Source: an uncultured Verrucomicrobia subdivision 3 bacterium (GTDB lineage: Bacteria > Verrucomicrobiota > Verrucomicrobiia > Limisphaerales > UBA11358). From it: DNA of 64,000 nt. Every line of letters begins with the position of its first letter. Position 1 is the stretch's first letter. The notes beneath the pieces were generated by a model that saw only the letters and a program-made list of their open reading frames with translations, was not told the DNA's origin and ran no database searches. The stretch covers positions 17,788-81,787 of the forward strand of contig CAIPKV010000060.1 in the NCBI GenBank assembly GCA_903865745.1, written 5' to 3'. Shown here piece after piece: positions 62,336-64,000 of this stretch. The position numbers and the translations under genes were made by a program.

Positions 62336-62434
62336 GCCCCCTCAATTCCTCGCCCCCTTGTCATGATCCTGAATTACGCAAGATCCCTTTTGACTACAGC
62401 CTGAAATATCTCGGCTGGAACCCTTCGGCAGTCA

Positions 62435-63310
62435 TTATTTTTTGAGTTCCGCCACAAAATTCGTCGCCCCTCGGAAGTATTCGTCGTCCTCGTAATAATC
62501 ACCCACCAGCACGTCTTTGCCCCCCGGCGTGATTCGGTGGATCGCAAAGTTCGCCGCCGTCAACAATTCCCAGAAGTCGCGAAAAAAAGTGCGGGAATTG
62601 ATGTTGCCGCAGCCGAATTCAAAAGATAGCGCGCCAATTTTTCCCGCTGTGAGCGAGCGCTGGCCACCGCGCAGGGCAAACAGTTCGTGACCCTCGATAT
62701 CCATCTTCTAGAAATCCACGAAATCAATCTGCTCCGACTCAATCACTTCATCCAAAGTGCGCACGGCCACCGTGGTTTGTTGATACTTCAGTTCCTGAAA
62801 TGGTGTGTCGCGGCGGGAATGCAGCCCCGCGCTGCCATCCGTGGCGGAACTGGAATAGTAGGTTTTTTCCCCCTCCGCTTCGCCTAACGCACACGGAAAA
62901 AGCCTGGTGCCGGGCAACGCCAGCTTACGGATCGCCGCCTGGCAGCCTGGCGAAGGATCAAACATGTAAACTTTTGCTCCCGGGACCGCCTGCAGCAGAC
63001 CGTGTGACCAGTTGCCCACATTGGCGCCTACATCGAAAACCACGGGGTGCGATCGGTGGATCCGCTGCGCCGCCGCCCGCACTTCCTCGCGCATGTCCCA
63101 GCCGGTGCCCGAACCTTTGCCGATGAGAAAATTCAGATAAGCGTCCGCCATCCTAGAAGATTTGTAAAATAAGGGTGAACAAGCCACCCAGCTTAAAGGT
63201 CTGGCCACGCGTTTCCCAACTCGGTTTGCGAATGAAGGTTTGTGCAGTTGCAAAAAATTGATGGCAATCTTCGTGATTGCGTCGGTCTTTTTCCAGCTTT
63301 TTCGGCCCAT
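62435..63310 (-). pseudogene. FkbM family methyltransferase interrupted by one amber codon
   Basis: Two parts in the same frame are split by a single TAG at 62708-62710. The upstream part (200 residues) has VVFDVGANVGNWSHGLLQAV (SAM-binding) and VYMFDPSPGCQAAIRKL, and ends TLDEVIESEQIDFVDF. The downstream part starts KMDIEGHELFALRGGQ, the conserved FkbM motif (normally DFLKMDIEG). One base change, TTG to TAG, explains the break. The ATG at 63151 (MADAYLNFLIG) is an alternative start. It may be a recent pseudogene or a sequencing error. FkbM enzymes methylate sugars of surface glycans. Confidence 0.8.
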
Positions 63311-63435
63311 TCCTCGAAATGAATGGGTTGCCGTAAGGGTTGCCGCCCAAAACTAGCCTGACAAAATCGCAATTGTTGCATTGTCGCAATTTTTTTGAAT
63401 GGCCGTCATGACTTCCTTCCACTAATCTAAACTCC

Positions 63436-64000
63436 ATGAGTCTCGCCCTTGTCACCGGTTCTGCGGGCCTGATTGGTTCAGAAACCTGCCAGCGCTACCA
63501 TGCGGCCGGGTATGACATCGTCGGCGTGGACAACGACATGCGTGCGCGCTTCTTCGGCGCGGAGGCCTCCACTGCGAGCACCCGGACGAAGCTGGAAAAG
63601 ACCCTTAAAAACTACCGGCATGAAACGGTGGACATCCGGGACAACGCCGCGGTAGATAAACTTTTCAAAAAACTCGGCACCTCGATCAAGGTCGTCATCC
63701 ACACCGCCGCCCAGCCGTCGCACGATTGGGCGGCGCGCGAGCCGCACACGGATTTCGGCGTAAACGCTGTCGGTACCCTGAATCTGCTCGAAGCCACCCG
63801 CCAGCATTGTCCGGAAGCCGTCTTTATATTCACGAGTACGAACAAGGTCTATGGCGATACGCCGAACCGGCTGCCGTTGCGCGAACTGGCATTGCGGTGG
63901 GAGATTGACCCGACCCATCCGTATCACGAGGGCATTGATGAAACGATGTCGATTGACCAGACGAAGCACTCACTCTTTGGGGCCTGCAAAGTGGCGGCGG
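63436..64000 (+). CDS. CDP-paratose 2-epimerase-like SDR (3' end outside window)
   Basis: 188 residues are visible and the frame is open to the edge. [20 protein letters not shown] (2-21) is the NAD-binding loop, [19 protein letters not shown] and [20 protein letters not shown] the substrate region, and [17 protein letters not shown] the active-site Thr/Ser; the Tyr-x-x-x-Lys lies beyond or near the end ([13 protein letters not shown] is the family form). These are the marks of the tyvelose (CDP-paratose 2-) epimerase group, which makes 3,6-dideoxy sugars, or of close relatives. It continues the glycan cluster beyond the window. Confidence 0.87.
   Translation, partial: MSLALVTGSAGLIGSETCQRYHAAGYDIVGVDNDMRARFFGAEASTASTRTKLEKTLKNYRHETVDIRDNAAVDKLFKKLGTSIKVVIHTAAQPSHDWAAREPHTDFGVNAVGTLNLLEATRQHCPEAVFIFTSTNKVYGDTPNRLPLRELALRWEIDPTHPYHEGIDETMSIDQTKHSLFGACKVAA

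Overview
The window looks like chromosomal DNA of a Gram-negative member of the Verrucomicrobiota (Limisphaerales/Pedosphaerales-like). This is an inference from several signs. There is lipid A machinery (lpxD), an exosortase/EpsI pair in an exopolysaccharide cluster, a pseudopilin with the FTLIELL and H-x9-DG motifs common in that phylum, and DUF4337 proteins. The gaps also carry extragenic repeats I associate with this group, such as the GGTGGGGCGAGCGTC palindrome. No rRNA, CRISPR array, phage or transposase was seen. There are two tRNA genes (Tyr-GUA, Leu-CAG).

Region 1 (1-12.4 kb) is mostly housekeeping: the end of a GH63-like glycosidase, a ComM/YifB ATPase, a GT2, a flippase, an M20 peptidase, a TSUP permease, tRNA-Tyr, Ffh, Hsp20, a DUF4337-like membrane protein, a MEKHLA protein and LysS. 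Region 2 (12.4-37.8 kb) continues with an ABC-F factor, a secreted YHS-like protein, a PilT-like ATPase, an AEC carrier, an AraC regulator, LpxD, an oxidoreductase, SpeA, tRNA-Leu, RadC, a membrane-anchored GrpE-like protein, a lipid kinase, a multi-domain pyrophosphatase, DUF4337, a GH43-like protein, UbiD, a thioesterase, Mdh, RsfS, a PUR protein, PhoH and HisC.

Region 3 (37.8-46.4 kb) is an exopolysaccharide/exosortase run (WecG-type GT, exosortase, EpsI, polyprenyl glycosylphosphotransferase, UDP-glucuronate decarboxylase-like SDR), followed by folP-cdaA-ybbR-glmM. Region 4 (46.4-49.3 kb) holds the most unusual unit. A canonical cobalamin riboswitch with an apparent terminator platform precedes a secreted beta-rich protein and a pseudopilin whose leader is a nine-cysteine CWC-type domain. 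Region 5 (49.5-64 kb) is a surface-glycan region: Wzm/Wzt ABC exporter, methyltransferase, three GT9 enzymes, a GT4, a Wzy-like polymerase, an acyltransferase, and a CDP-paratose 2-epimerase cut by the window end. It includes decayed genes: an FkbH/MBOAT deletion chimera and an FkbM methyltransferase with one in-frame amber codon.

The strongest unexplained pattern is in the gaps. Four intergenic stretches (12564-12817, 16415-16708, 29532-29783, 46512-46829) are each built of about 12-14 diverged units in an almost perfect 21-bp register. Two share a unit sequence and two have their own. All coordinates and motif matches come from reading the sequence; family assignments are from recognised motifs, without database searches.
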